Positions 23,101 to 30,719 of a DNA stretch of 64,000 nucleotides are shown here, piece by piece; within the stretch, counting starts at the first letter, position 1; each line of letters opens with the position of its first letter. The stretch comes from Seriola aureovittata. Taxonomy: Eukaryota > Chordata > Actinopteri > Carangiformes > Carangidae. Made by a program: the position numbers and the translations under genes. The notes under the pieces were generated by a model. The model searched no databases, was not told the DNA's origin, and saw only the letters and a program-made list of their open reading frames with translations. Location of the stretch: assembly GCF_021018895.1 (NCBI RefSeq), contig NC_079364.1, forward strand, positions 10,112,901-10,176,900, given 5' to 3'.

Positions 23101-24964
23101 TCCGGAAGTGTGCACTTGTTTTTAATGAACGCCTTTGTTTTGTAGTACTGTCAGATGTGCAAGAAGGGGGATAATGAGGACCTCCTCCTGCTGTGCGATG
23201 GTTGTGACAAAGGCTGCCACACTTACTGTCACAAACCCAAGATCACCAGTATCCCAGAGGGAGACTGGTACTGCCCAGCTTGCATATCCAAGGTATCAGA
23301 GCCTTTTATAATGCATTGCCGTCTGTGCACAATGTTCAAACTCAAAATCCAGACATTTTGAATGTTCAATATTCTTTCTTTTAATACATTTTTGGGCTTT
23401 TTAGGCGATTATTTATAGGCGGACTGTAAAGAGATGAGAAGAAATAAGAAGGGGGAGAGACAGAGAGAGAGAGAGAGAGAGATGTTTTATGTACAGTATA
23501 TGTTATGCATCTTAACCACTAGGTCACCAGGACATTGCTTGCTGAAAGAATTCTCATCAACTTCAGGGATTTTATATTTCCCCTAAAGTTTTATTGTATT
23601 TCTTCTCACCTTTTATTTTCTGCAGCATGGATTTGGCATTTATCCCATTAAGTGACAATAAAACTTTCCATTCATATTCATACTCTGAGAAGCTGGAAAA
23701 CAACGGATTTTATTGCAAGCTTTACAGAATGTTTTTATGTAGATGCGAGCGGGAACTAAATAATATTAGTGGTGTAAGATATGACAAATTGATGTGATAT
23801 TTTCGAAAAGGCCAATATTATTATGATAAGTCAGTTTAAGACGACACTATAGTATTAGTTTTAATTGCACCAGACCTCAGATAATGCATTCTTTACTCTG
23901 TGCAGGCAAGTGGTCCATCCCCCAAAAGCAAAAAGCCTCAAAGCAAACCAGTAGCATCCAGCGGAGGAGGCGGTAAGAAAGGTGGAGAGGCGAAGAAGAA
24001 CGGGAAGCAGACAGGTAACGGGGAAGTATCGGAGGACGACTCGGCCAGCGCCAGCAGCACACCCAAGAAAGGAGCAAAAGACACCAGCAGGAAGAGGAAA
24101 ACAGAAGAGACCTCAGCTCCTCTGCCAGCAGCCAATCAGGAGAGCCCTGTGTGTGTGAAGCGAGCCAAAACGGCCAGAGACAACAACAGGGACCTGGGAT
24201 TATGCAGGTATGTGCTCCCGGCTTGCTCATACTTGTCTTTATGTTGAATTCTTCATTTATTAATCACCTTCTTCTAAACTGTTTTACAGTAGCTGCCATT
24301 GTCTGTAGGATTGTATCAGTTACGGGGAGCTGATGTGTTTTCCCTTTTTCAGTAAATAAAATTCTTTTGTGGATTCTTCTGTGGACACAGCTTCTCAGTG
24401 TGATATTCAAGGCGTCTTCTGTGTCTAACCCTGTGTGCGTGTGTGCTTCCATGTGTGTTTGTGTTTTTAACAGGGTACTCCTTGCTGAGCTGGAGCGGCA
24501 TCAGGATGCATGGCCTTTCCTCACACCCGTCAACCTGAAATCGGTCCCTGGCTACAAGAAGGTCATCAAGAAACCGATGGACTTCTCCACCATACGTGAG
24601 AAGCTTGTGAGCAGCCAGTGAGTTCCCATCGCCTCTGTTTGTTTTCTTTTCTTTTCTACTGAAAGCCTTCAGGGCCTTTGCACAGAATTTAAAGTCAGGC
24701 TGACAGTGTTTTTCAGGAAATAAGTTTTAGTTACACCACAGTGCGTGTGATATATCAGCTTCATGTAAGTTGCACTTTCTCACCTAAAGTTTTTTGTTTT
24801 ATTTAAGGTATCAGAACCTGGAGACTTTCATCATTGATGTCAACTTGGTCTTTGATAACTGCGAAAAATTCAATGAAGACAATTCAGACATTGGTCGAGC
24901 TGGCCATAACATGAGGAAGTTCTTCGAGAAGCGCTGGACTGAGCTTCTGAAACAAACAAACTAA
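634..24964 (+). CDS. baz2b: BAZ2B-like chromatin reader, 35 exons, 5' partial
   Basis: Bromodomain adjacent to zinc finger protein 2B, the large accessory subunit of an ISWI-type remodeler; it binds acetylated and unmodified histone tails in the nucleus. Exons: 634-825, 974-1135, 1811-2007, 2135-2347, 2618-3235, 5246-6005, 6599-6868, 7541-7601, 7784-7892, 8746-8847, 9470-9692, 10261-10353, 11451-11512, 11817-11882, 12563-12628, 12924-12968, 13292-13318, 15234-15299, 15667-15807, 16408-16662, 17473-17696, 18159-18233, 18319-18550, 18644-18706, 19301-19445, 19805-20625, 20756-21014, 21272-21427, 21704-21864, 21989-22317, 22931-23066, 23146-23292, 23906-24207, 24474-24617, 24808-24964 (TAA). The lengths sum to an open frame of about 2,358 residues starting two bases into a codon; human BAZ2B is about 2,170. 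Domain order (MBD, AT-hook, coiled coil, DDT, WSD, PHD, bromodomain) and phase agreement at every junction make the call very firm. The first coding exons lie left of the window. BAZ2A is excluded by the N-terminal and Ser/Pro sequence. Confidence 0.97.
886..960 (+). repeat. (CTCCT)15 microsatellite serving as a pyrimidine tract
   Basis: Fifteen perfect CTCCT pentamers, followed after CTTCTCTCAACAG by the baz2b exon at 974. It occupies the place of the polypyrimidine tract of a 148-nt intron. Confidence 0.95.
1811..2347 (+). CDS. baz2b: baz2b exons: low-complexity linker and first acidic stretch
   Basis: Exon 1811-2007 starts GVNGAVNGSG and is rich in Ser, Pro, Thr and Asn. Exon 2135-2347 begins KPRKKP, runs through a Ser/Asp stretch (SGTSSDSSSDGS) and ends in a run of Asp/Glu followed by Lys-rich sequence. 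Human BAZ2B has the same order (KKPRKKA, SDSGTSSDTSS, acidic run). The acidic codons are mostly GAT, GAC and GAA and form a short GAT-type repeat. Function of such acidic tracts is not established; histone contact is a reasonable guess. Confidence 0.9.
2618..3235 (+). CDS. baz2b: baz2b Ser/Pro-rich exon with the VIQSTGL block
   Basis: A 618-nt phase 0/0 exon, window residues about 256-461. It holds HFSVIQSTGLAANSKPLALL, which matches the family block HTSVIQSTGLVSNVKPLSL. Next comes a stretch of SPKP/SSPK-type repeats rich in Ser and Pro, and the exon ends NKRKLLEASLAQINEFRLKQ. The Ser/Pro stretch is much longer than I recall for the mammalian protein, which helps explain the larger fish total. 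Acceptor CCCCCCCTTAG, donor CAG|GTAATA. Confidence 0.9.
3236..5245 (+). other. baz2b intron, about 2 kb
   Basis: AT-rich intron with short homopolymers (A-run near 4826-4842) and a GATGAT cluster near 4861-4882. The last 150 bases are strongly pyrimidine-rich before the acceptor TATTCCCAG. No coding exon, RNA gene or clear mobile element was recognised. Confidence 0.6.
5246..6868 (+). CDS. baz2b: baz2b exons with NHSNLFLSSALLG block and second acidic tract
   Basis: Exons 5246-6005 and 6599-6868, window residues about 462-804. The first has FPAELKKQQQ, NNHSNLFLSSALLGLPEPH, PNGVIQS, QDAPLAL and MPVNLSTGA, all with counterparts in human BAZ2B (NHPNPFLTNALLG, HQPNGVIQSVIQEAPLAL, SPVNLSTSG). It then has four IPGV(G/S)-type pentapeptide repeats not known to me from mammals, and a Glu/Asp run. 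The second exon continues ESDSNSDSDVSGKK. The intron between them carries a palindromic hAT-like repeat. Confidence 0.92.
6106..6426. repeat. hAT-like non-autonomous repeat in baz2b intron
   Basis: A diverged copy of a very common teleost dispersed repeat: a GATTATTTT start, internal text TGGTCTATAAAATGTCCAAA and AAAAATGTCCATCACAATTT, and an end near AATTGACCAGTTGTTTCAGCT. I know this family from many fish genomes; the class (hAT-like, palindromic ends) is a recollection rather than something proven here. Confidence 0.55.
7541..8847 (+). CDS. baz2b: baz2b MBD/TAM domain exons
   Basis: Exons 7541-7601, 7784-7892 and 8746-8847 encode GLGKRKRVMDEKELMIPLE, then WRRETRIKSVTGRPQGEVAY, YAPCGKKLRQYPDVMK, and YLSRNGISGITRDNFSFSAK, IRVGDFYEAREGPQ. 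This is the methyl-CpG-binding-like (TAM) fold of the BAZ2 proteins, window residues about 805-895. In BAZ2 proteins this fold is associated with nucleic-acid binding rather than proven mCpG recognition. Phases 1/2/0 join without a break. Confidence 0.96.
8220..8286 (+). repeat. Poly-C tract in baz2b intron
   Basis: C-rich run with an uninterrupted C25 at about 8241-8265 and a second C run ending near 8285. The opposite strand is a G-run able to form a quadruplex. Length is prone to sequencing and assembly error. Confidence 0.8.
8862..8885 (+). repeat. (TC)n microsatellite
   Basis: About 12 TC units, 15 bases after the donor of the exon ending at 8847. Confidence 0.85.
9470..9692 (+). CDS. 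baz2b: baz2b exon with two AT-hook-like motifs
   Basis: Starts GLQWSLLKEEEVIPRI, the end of the MBD/TAM module, then carries RRGRPPN and RRKGRPPNVG. These are two copies of the R-G-R-P core of an AT-hook, a minor-groove binder for AT-rich DNA. It ends SEVKLLRKLEAQ, the start of the long charged helix. Acceptor CTCTCTAAG, donor phase 1. Human BAZ2B has the same paired motifs. Confidence 0.95.
10261..15807 (+). CDS. baz2b: baz2b charged coiled-coil exons
   Basis: Eight small exons (10261-10353, 11451-11512, 11817-11882, 12563-12628, 12924-12968, 13292-13318, 15234-15299, 15667-15807) encode about 190 Lys/Arg/Glu/Gln-rich residues, window residues 970-1158. Blocks include IARQAAQMKLMRKLEKQ, EKIKRIQQIRMEKELRAQQ, AKRKKKEEAANAKILEAEKR, RRRQHVMLMKAVEARKKAE and ERLRQEKRDEKRLNKERK. 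This is the long helix before the DDT domain, almost invariant among vertebrates. Four of the exons are 66 nt or 45 nt phase 0/0 units, so exon skipping would keep frame. Confidence 0.95.
10354..11450 (+). other. baz2b intron holding the LINE relic
   Basis: AT-rich intron. Apart from the reverse-transcriptase-like fragment near 11035-11365 and an A-run near 10632-10643, nothing was recognised. Confidence 0.5.
11035..11365 (+). mobile_element. Non-LTR retrotransposon (LINE) relic
   Basis: At 11071-11118 the text reads VILFVDLSKAFDIDDD, the F-x-D-L-S-K-A-F-D motif of non-LTR reverse transcriptases. About 170 bases later comes a tail (GACCTCCTGAATAAATAAAG near 11330-11349) typical of fish LINE 3' ends. 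Most of the element is missing between them; frames are broken. Inactive intronic fragment. Confidence 0.6.
13060..13105 (+). repeat. (GT)n microsatellite, imperfect
   Basis: About 12 GT units followed by interrupted GTGTGA/GTGAGC copies, within a baz2b intron. Confidence 0.8.
13292..13318 (+). CDS. baz2b: baz2b 27-nt microexon (ELERHRLDM)
   Basis: Acceptor CTCTCTGCCAG and donor ATG|GTATGG flank nine codons, ELERHRLDM, between KHQ and ERERRRQH. I recall the same nine residues as an optional segment in mammalian BAZ2B isoforms. Frame-neutral, so likely alternatively spliced. Confidence 0.85.
13319..15233 (+). other. baz2b intron with a possible alternative terminal exon
   Basis: 1.9-kb intron less AT-rich than its neighbours in its first third. 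It contains an in-frame acceptor-led open stretch at 13449-13619 and an AATAAA at 13944 (see findings). The rest shows no exon or repeat that I could identify. Confidence 0.5.
15560..15626 (+). repeat. Paired (AC)n microsatellites
   Basis: Two AC runs (about 15560-15584 and 15604-15626) separated by TTACGTACACACATAAATG, 40 bases before the exon at 15667. Confidence 0.85.
16408..16662 (+). CDS. baz2b: baz2b DDT domain exon
   Basis: An 85-codon phase 0/0 exon: PLPEFSRIPGLILPG, SDCLMLMQFLRGFGKVLG, LQEGLLNVGDSMGHVQDLL and VCDPGLPPGHK. This is the DDT helical domain, which in BAZ/ACF1 proteins contacts the ISWI ATPase (SNF2H/SNF2L). Window residues about 1159-1243. Confidence 0.95.
17078..17352 (+). 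repeat. (TA)n microsatellite split by a MITE
   Basis: TA run at about 17078-17119 and a second TA run at 17333-17351, with a 211-bp inverted-repeat element between them. Confidence 0.85.
17122..17332. mobile_element. 211-bp Tc1/mariner-type MITE with 26-bp TIRs
   Basis: Left arm 17122-17147 begins CACTGTTGCTCATAAAGTTG; right arm 17307-17332 ends in the reverse complement CACTGTTGCCCATTAAGTTG, with 24 of 26 positions matching. The core is non-coding. TA dinucleotides flank both ends, as expected of Tc1/mariner integration, though the surrounding TA repeat hides the exact duplication. Confidence 0.85.
17473..19445 (+). CDS. baz2b: baz2b exons after DDT: WHIM-type region, acidic run and WSD motif
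   Basis: Exons 17473-17696, 18159-18233, 18319-18550, 18644-18706 and 19301-19445. They read NVGINRDNVSEVLQMYM, LKTKAFQAHTPSQKAS, a third Asp/Glu tract (codons GAT, GAC and GAG near 18440-18520), SIEELEKQIEKLAK, then LFEISHSLRSMMYGQDRYRR and YWVLPHCGGVFIEAMESGEG. The last block is the WSD/WHIM3 motif (GQDR-RRYW) shared by BAZ proteins. Confidence 0.95.
19805..21014 (+). CDS. baz2b: baz2b exons: Pro/Ser-rich linker
   Basis: Exon 19805-20625 (821 nt, the longest here) starts APEELEEERQRRRRAAEEV, includes NDQLLRVLTERSGHWFSLLP and RNPCDLSS, and is otherwise Pro/Ser/Thr-rich. Exon 20756-21014 starts VKPGGSLLGVSFGNWPSGM. Human BAZ2B has NDQLLKTLTEKNRQWFSLLP, RTPCDDTS and LQFCGWPTGV at the same places. 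The 130-nt intron between them (20626-20755) stays open in one frame, so retention cannot be excluded, but the second exon matches the family only in the spliced frame. Confidence 0.92.
21272..23066 (+). CDS. baz2b: baz2b helical region exons before the PHD finger
   Basis: Exons 21272-21427, 21704-21864, 21989-22317 and 22931-23066: GWWRVSDIEELRALVNAL, RGIREKGLQRQMQKYMEI, WCVEEQAMEMDIAVLQQVEE, WTYPDPQSEREDLVYYEHK, NPLDIAVTRLADLERNIE, and VWRKALTEVRSAAQLAMCI followed by QQLQKSIAWERSIMKV. All blocks are collinear with human BAZ2B. The exon ending at 22317 has a second usable donor at 22213 (see findings). Confidence 0.95.
23146..23292 (+). CDS. baz2b: baz2b PHD finger exon
   Basis: One 49-codon exon carries a full C4HC3 zinc finger: YCQMCKKGDNEDLLLLCDGC, DKGCHTYCHKPKITSIPEG, DWYCPACISK. 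All eight zinc ligands are present. In BAZ2A/B this PHD binds the unmodified histone H3 N-terminus. Window residues about 2111-2159. Confidence 0.97.
23390..23482 (-). repeat. Possible SINE tail fragment
   Basis: TTTTTGGGCTTTTTAGGCG followed by a purine-rich GAGAGACAGAGAGAG stretch resembles the tail of the SINE at 38109-38329. No tRNA head is present. Weak similarity call. Confidence 0.35.
23906..24207 (+). CDS. baz2b: baz2b Lys/Ser-rich linker between PHD and bromodomain
   Basis: A 302-nt exon starting ASGPSPKSKKPQ, rich in Lys, Gly and Ser, with SEDDSASASSTPKKGAKD and SRKRKTEETSAPL. Human has the matching DEDSASTSSSLKRGNKD and KKRKMEENTS. Ends at DLGLC in phase 2. Confidence 0.93.
24474..24964 (+). 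CDS. baz2b: baz2b bromodomain exons and stop
   Basis: Exons 24474-24617 and 24808-24964 encode LLAELERHQDAWPFLTPVNL, VPGYKKVIKKPMDFSTI, and after the intron FDNCEKFNEDNSDIGRAGHN and FFEKRWTELLKQTN, then TAA at 24962-24964. The WPF shelf, the VPGY ZA loop and the acetyl-lysine-binding Asn in KFNED are intact, so the module should be functional. Window residues about 2260-2358. Confidence 0.97.
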
Positions 24965-26200
24965 AAGTCTGTTCAGTTTCTCCCCATAAAACCATTCAAC
25001 TTTTCATATCGGAGCACCAGGTTTTACTTTCATTTTTATTTCCTGATGAAGAAAATGGCTTTGCAGGATGGAAGAAGAAGTCAAATCCTTAATAAGGAAA
25101 CCATGGTGTGCTTAAGAGAGATGTCACCTTGAAAAAAAAAAAAAAAAAAAGTTATTACATGAGGTGCGCTGGATTTATAACAACAGGGATAAAAGCCCCA
25201 AAGAGTCCCAGAGAAATGGGGTGTCGTAGTGCAATACCATTCCCTGTCTCAGAACACTGCACTGAATGAATCCTCAACTGTCACTGATGTGTCTGCGCTA
25301 GAATACTTTCCACTACTTGTAAATAGTCTTTTGTTATTTAATCGTATTATAGTGAATGTATTTAATTTTGTAATAATTATTTATGAATCAAGGTCCACTT
25401 CATTTTCTATGAAAAGGAAGAATCATCTGAACTGCTTTGAATTAAAAAAGGAATGTGTCTTTGTGTTGTAATTTTTCTCCCAAATATCAAACAAAGCCAA
25501 GAAAAAAAAAAACTGTTTACACTGTTCAGTGCTTTGGAGCATCAGAGGACTGTATTCATTTGTTCAAACTGTAAAACTGCATTTATTTACAGGAACAGCA
25601 GAGGAACAGTTAGACAATGGTGATTCATGTGTATATACTGTTTATTAATGTCAATATTATGTCTTGTTTGGAACGATGTGTAAAAATTGTTTAAGAATAT
25701 TAAGATATTGTTTATGCCTTAGAATGATTGTAGCATTCTATTTTAGTGAACGTGATGAAAACATTATCATAAATATTGTTTGTACAGTATATACATATCC
25801 TCTGCAAACACTGTGGTATCCTTAATCTTGGTAGTGCCTACCCTTCCAACAGGGGCATGTAGGGGATGTTATTGTTTTTAGTTTTCATTCTTATGACAAC
25901 ATTATTTTTTTATATGATTTCAATCCAACAAGGCCTCCAAAGTTGGACAGTGACACAGAAATCATTCCTCACCATAGCAGAAGAAAAAAAAAGGAACAAC
26001 AAGCATTCAGTTATGCTTCCATGATGCATTTCCTCGTAATCTGCCACAATACAGAGGACCTAAGGCCATTTGTAACCACTGTGTTGAACCTTGCTGTGTG
26101 TTGTGGCCTGATGGAGGCAGCTAGATTTTTTTGTACCCAAGTCAAGAGTACTTGAAGTTACTTTATTTAAGATATTGTGGAATAAAAGTATCATTCTTTT
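24965..26200 (+). other. baz2b: baz2b 3'UTR (probable extent)
   Basis: AT-rich non-coding sequence directly after the stop codon. A near-canonical ATTAAA occurs at about 25441 and a canonical AATAAA at 26181-26186, followed by T/GT-rich sequence. Either could end the transcript; the distal one is the better signal. No other gene feature seen. Confidence 0.6.
26181..26186 (+). promoter_or_regulatory. Candidate polyadenylation signal of baz2b
   Basis: AATAAA about 1.2 kb after the baz2b stop, with T-rich sequence (TCATTCTTTTGT) just downstream. Chosen by position only. Confidence 0.55.
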
Positions 26201-26551
26201 GTAGGAGCTTTATTTTTCACTAGTGTGTGGCACGGACCTATTAAAAGGATGTTTTTCAACGTAAATGAGTTAAACTTGTTTTATTTCAGCTCCATCCTTC
26301 ACAATGGCTTTTGATAAAAGCCATTGTGGTATATCTGTGGATTAATCCCATTTTTTCTTTAAAATTAGATTTCATATATCAATATGCTTTTGGGTAGCAA
26401 CTTATAATTATTTGTTATTAATAAGGTGACATTGGCAACAGTCCAAAAGCAAAACATATGAAGTTTACTATCATAGAGGACTACTGATACCACAAAACAT
26501 TCATATTTAAGAAGGTGAAACCAGAGAATATTGGCATAATAACACAACTAT

Positions 26552-26620
26552 TAATCATTGATGAAAATAGTTGCCAATTATTTTTCTGTCAATCAACTAA
26601 ACACTCATCGTTGCAGCTCT
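26552..26620. repeat. Fragment of palindromic hAT-like repeat
   Basis: Short piece ending in ATCGTTGCAGCTCT, the terminal sequence shared with the longer copies at 6106-6426 and 28644-28902. Confidence 0.45.
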
Positions 26621-26874
26621 TATTTATGACCACAATCTGGCTGATAAAATGGACACTATATGGAATTTTGTTAATAAAGAAATCAGATTGATGATACATT
26701 GTTTTTTTTAAGTTATCAAGGCCATACCAAAAAGTTTGACTAAAGGTACAGATAAGTTATAGTTTCACCTGTGTTCTGACTTAAGGAGCAAAGGAACATT
26801 TAACATTTGTTTTACATTAACTGAATTTAAAGGAGAGGGGATCATGAAGTCTCAACAAAACAAAACAATTACAC

Positions 26875-27925
26875 ACAGTCAAGACCAGAATAATCTGGAC
26901 ATTTAAACATCTTTTGTTCAGGCTCTGTGCTTCAGCACATTCAATGTGAAATAAAATGATGAATAGGCCCCACTACATTAAAGTGCCAAGTCTCAGCTTT
27001 AATTTGAGTAAGTCAATATTGAAAGAACTGTGTGGGAGATATATTCCTTTTAATACATAGTGTCCAAATTGCAATCTTGGCAGCTGTGTTGTGCTTCAGC
27101 ATTAGTTCATGCAGAGAAAAGCTCAGATGTGGCTCTGAGTTGACTAAGAGTCAGGATCAGGTTAAAAAAAATCGATCAGAGACATATCAGAGTTGTTTGG
27201 TTTGCTAAAATCAACAGTTGGGTACTTTCTGAAAAAGCAGGTGTTCACAGGAACACTAGAAAATGTCAAACAAGCTGGTAGAACGAGGAGCTTATCTTGT
27301 GGATAAGCAAAAAAGCATTTGCATGGTGAAGAAAAAAACCCCTTTATGATTGCACAAGTCAAGACTGCTGTCCAGGATGTAGGCGCACACGTTTCCTTGT
27401 CAGCGATTAAGGACGCCTGGTAAGACCCAAAAATACAAAGGTCAGGTTACAGTTCACAAAAACACACAAAGAGAAACTTTCTAAGTTCTATGGACTGATG
27501 AAACAAAAATCTACTTCAATCAAAATGATAGAAAGAGCAAAGTGTGGAGGAAAACGGGAATAGCTCATAACGCAACCCCGCCCACTCAGGTCTGGAACAT
27601 GGTTCTGCTGTGGCTCAGGCATAGTGGAATTATTTTATTGATGAGAGCTGAGGGTGTCTGCAGTGAAGGCCTGGGAGAGCAGTCACAGACTTCAGGCAGT
27701 CATTGACTACAAAGGATTTTATAGTAGGCTAAATATTAATTATGATCATTGTGTTTGACTTCATGTATATCACCTCGTGTCCAATTACTTTTGAACTACT
27801 TTTGAAGTAATACTTTTTACTTTTGAACAGTCTTTCTATGTTGATGCAAACCTAGTCCAATTTAAACTGAGATTCGGGGATATATGTTGTATCCATTATT
27901 TTATTTCAGAATAAATGTGCTGATT
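26875..27925 (+). mobile_element. Decayed Tc1/mariner-like DNA transposon
   Basis: Intergenic block with a transposase trace. Around 27488-27555 one frame reads WTDETKIYFNQNDRKSKVWR, the W-S/T-D-E-(S/T)-K ... VWR signature of Tc1-like DD(34)E transposases. About 120 bases upstream another piece reads AVQDVGAHVSLSAIKDAW, like the helix-turn-helix part. Stops and frameshifts interrupt it, so it is inactive. Its ends were not located exactly; clear terminal repeats were not found. Confidence 0.6.
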
Positions 27926-28112
27926 TTTTTTTTCTCAAAAACTGACAATGTCGAACTTCCGGTATAAAAATGAAACCAAAAAAATACCGATAACATGATA
28001 AGATAACGGGGGGGGGGGGTCGAAACAGAATTAACAAAATCATGTCACATAATAAAAAAAATAACAAAAAAACATAATATAAGCAAATACATAAATTAAA
28101 ATAAATAATACG

Positions 28113-28135
28113 TGACGTAACCCATATTACGTCAT
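28113..28135. promoter_or_regulatory. Inverted pair of CRE-like motifs upstream of wdsub1
   Basis: TGACGTAA at 28113-28120 and its exact reverse complement TTACGTCA at 28128-28135, seven bases apart. TGACGT(A/C)A is the CREB/ATF site. The position, roughly 40-60 bases before the first exon donor, fits a proximal promoter with no TATA box in the usual place. Confidence 0.6.
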
Positions 28136-28139
28136 GGTC

Positions 28140-28197
28140 AGCTGTTCGACGAGGAAGTAAACAAACCTCAAGTGAATGGACGACACGGCGGAGAAAG
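28140..28197 (+). other. wdsub1: Candidate first exon (5'UTR) of wdsub1
   Basis: GC-richer sequence after the CRE pair that ends in a donor GAAAG|GTATAA. A second donor, AAAG|GTAACA, lies at 28227. The start is estimated. It contains an ATG at 28176 that would be in frame with the main coding start if the 28197 donor joins 29715. Confidence 0.5.
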
Positions 28198-28643
28198 GTA
28201 TAAAACACTGCTGTAGTGGGATAAAGGTAACATTACAAGTAGATTTCCCTTTGTTTACCGCGGGAGTTTTCTTGCTGGACTGTTTCGCCGCAGTTTGTTT
28301 CCGCGCTGGTGAATAATATTCGACACAACAGCATGAAGCAGAAAGCTGCCTCTCGGCTCTGATGCACTTAGCTACAGGATCTCCAGCCACAGGATCCCTG
28401 TGGCGTTATAGCTGTTTGTCTGCTGCTTTTCTAAGTCTGTTAGTGAGGAGATGTGACAGCTCAGCAAATGTTTTTTTTCTTTCCAGATTAAAAAAAAAAA
28501 AATCCATAGGATAGAAAAACAAGTAAAACTACATGGATTTTCCTCCTTTTTGTTCTGCTTTTTAACATGAATGAGTTATTTATTAACTTTGAACGGCTGT
28601 TCAGATTCTTAGACACAGGCCTACTCTAAACTGCTTTTGTCTT

Positions 28644-28902
28644 CAGGGCTGCAACTGATTATTTTCATTATCTTTTAATCTACAGGTTATTTTCTTGATT
28701 AATCAATTATTAATTTTTTGCCTATTGTGAAAAATGCCCGTTGCACTAATCTGACAGCCCAGTGTAACGTCAATTATCTGGTTTTGTCCAAAGCTTAAAG
28801 CAAATGTTTTGGCATTTTGCTTAATAAATTGCAAAACGATTAATCAATTATCAAAACAGTTGCAAATTGATTTTGTGTTGATCGACTAATCATTGCAGCT
28901 GT
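28644..28902. repeat. hAT-like palindromic repeat, full-length type copy
   Basis: Begins CAGGGCTGCAACTGATTA and ends in TAATCATTGCAGCTG, which are imperfect inverted termini. The interior has TTTTCATTATCTTTTAATCT and AATTGCAAAACGATTAATCA. Same family as 6106-6426. Lies in the first intron of wdsub1. Confidence 0.65.
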
Positions 28903-29079
28903 AACTGTAGAGACCTCAATATTGAGGTCTGAAGATTTGACAAATGAAAGCAAAAAGATTTAAGTTTATCAACATTTAACATGGTAAAATCCCTGAAGAT
29001 GTAAAACAGACAGACCTAACTTAGTTTCTAATGTTTTAGTACTAGGCCTGTGCATTCCATGTAGTCACCATTTAGTCAT

Positions 29080-29268
29080 TTAAAATGCCAGACATTAGTG
29101 AAAAGTGATCATCACTGTTTTCAAAATCCCAAATTATTTTCAACCAACTGTCTTATGATGCAAGTGTTTGTAAAATAACTTAAAAATTCTATTGTATTGG
29201 AAAGTTTTTTACTGCTTTAATTTTATTTCATTGAACTAATCGATTAATCGACTAGTTGCTTCAGCTCT
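29080..29268. repeat. hAT-like palindromic repeat, decayed copy
   Basis: Interior AAAAGTGATCATCACTGTTT and the end CGATTAATCGACTAGTTGCT TCAGCTC match the family consensus better than the start. Adjacent to the copy at 28644-28902. Confidence 0.5.
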
Positions 29269-29714
29269 TCAGTTGTGTAAGGTTAATTGTGGCCTGATCC
29301 AACAAATATTGGTCATTTTGAACAAAACTGACGGTCAGGCCTGACTATTATTCAGTTTATCCTGTGCGATGTTTCATAGTGGAAAACAATTAATTCTCCA
29401 TCTAGGATGCTTCACGAGGCCCAGGCAGAAAGACTAAGTAAGATTTGCATCTTAACTTGCAATTTGTCTTTCAGGACTTGGGATTTAATTTAAGATGTAT
29501 TAACAGCTCTGGCTGAGACCAGAGTGTGAATTAATCAAGGATAAATGCAATACAATACAAGAGTTATTGAAGAGTGAATTGGCCATAAGAGAATATTGCT
29601 ATATTATGTCTCAGTGAACGTGCTGCTGGGTTCAGCAGGTTTTGGGATTCAAGGGAATGACTTTTCCTGTGTATAATGATGTTAATTTTCTCATTCCCTT
29701 TATTTGAACTATAG

Positions 29715-30719
29715 GACCGGCTCTCCAAATGACGTCACTGCTTTGCACTTTACATGACCATCTAGATGATGTCAACTGGTGTGCCTTCTCCGCCAAACTG
29801 TTTGCCACCTGTTCTGGGGACAAAACCCTCAGGATATACAACACCAGTGACTTCTCAGAGCTGTCGTTCTCACCGCTGTCAGGACATGGCTACAGCGTCC
29901 ACTGCTGCTGCTTCAGCCCCTGTGGGCAGTTTCTCGTTTCGTGTTCGACTGATGCAACCACGGTGGTCTGGTCCATGGTCACAGGTGAGATCGAGGCCGT
30001 CATGGAACATCCTGGTCGCAGCCCTGTGAGGATCTGTGCACTCTCTCCTGACTCTATTCACATGGTTTCTGGTGCATCTGATGGCACTTTGGCTCTGTGG
30101 GATTTCCCCTCCAAACAGCTGCGCAGGTAAATTTGAAAAATTGCGTTTCTATAGAGCTGGCATAATTAATTGGTTGGTTGCTCAACTGAAAATTTTGATT
30201 GTCAATTAATTGTTTCAAATGCTAAACATTCACTATTTGTTTCTCAAATCCGAGTAATTGTTGACTGAATGTGATGGGTATTTTCACTATTTTATAGACA
30301 TTTTATAGAGAGAAAATCTGCAGGCCTACTATTTACACAGACATACAGTACAGTCGACAAAACGAGCTTGAAGCTAAATGCAAACATCTCTCCTCGCACC
30401 ACTGTTTTGCATTTACACAACATAATATTTATCCAGTTCCATACATTATTGGACTTGAATGATGATAATGAAGCTGAATTGAATTGAAAACTGGGCTGTT
30501 AATGCAGCTGCTGTTGGTTGTGTTTGTGAAGGACCGGGGCAGTGAATGACACAACAATGGTAGCCTGCTCCTTTAGCCCCTGCAGTCAGGTCTTCATGAC
30601 CGGCTCCACCTATGGAGACCTGCGTCTGTGGGACCTGAACATGAACCAGCTCCATGCAGAGAAGAATGCCCACGACCTGGGGGTCACCTGTTGCACCTTT
30701 GCTCCCAGCATCCTCAGTG
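29715..30719 (+). CDS. wdsub1: wdsub1 exons: WD40 repeats 1-4
   Basis: The exon from 29715 (coding from 29729) and exon 30532-30719. WD blades seen: [60 protein letters not shown] ending GTLALWDF, and [20 protein letters not shown] ending [17 protein letters not shown] then starts the next blade. Each shows the GH/xx-D-x-[W/F] pattern of the fold. The 30126 donor is phase 2 and 30719 phase 1. Confidence 0.95.

Noticed and set aside
27906..28390. Minus-strand gene divergent from WDSUB1
   Set aside because: Short frames in the promoter region with no conserved motif or splice support.
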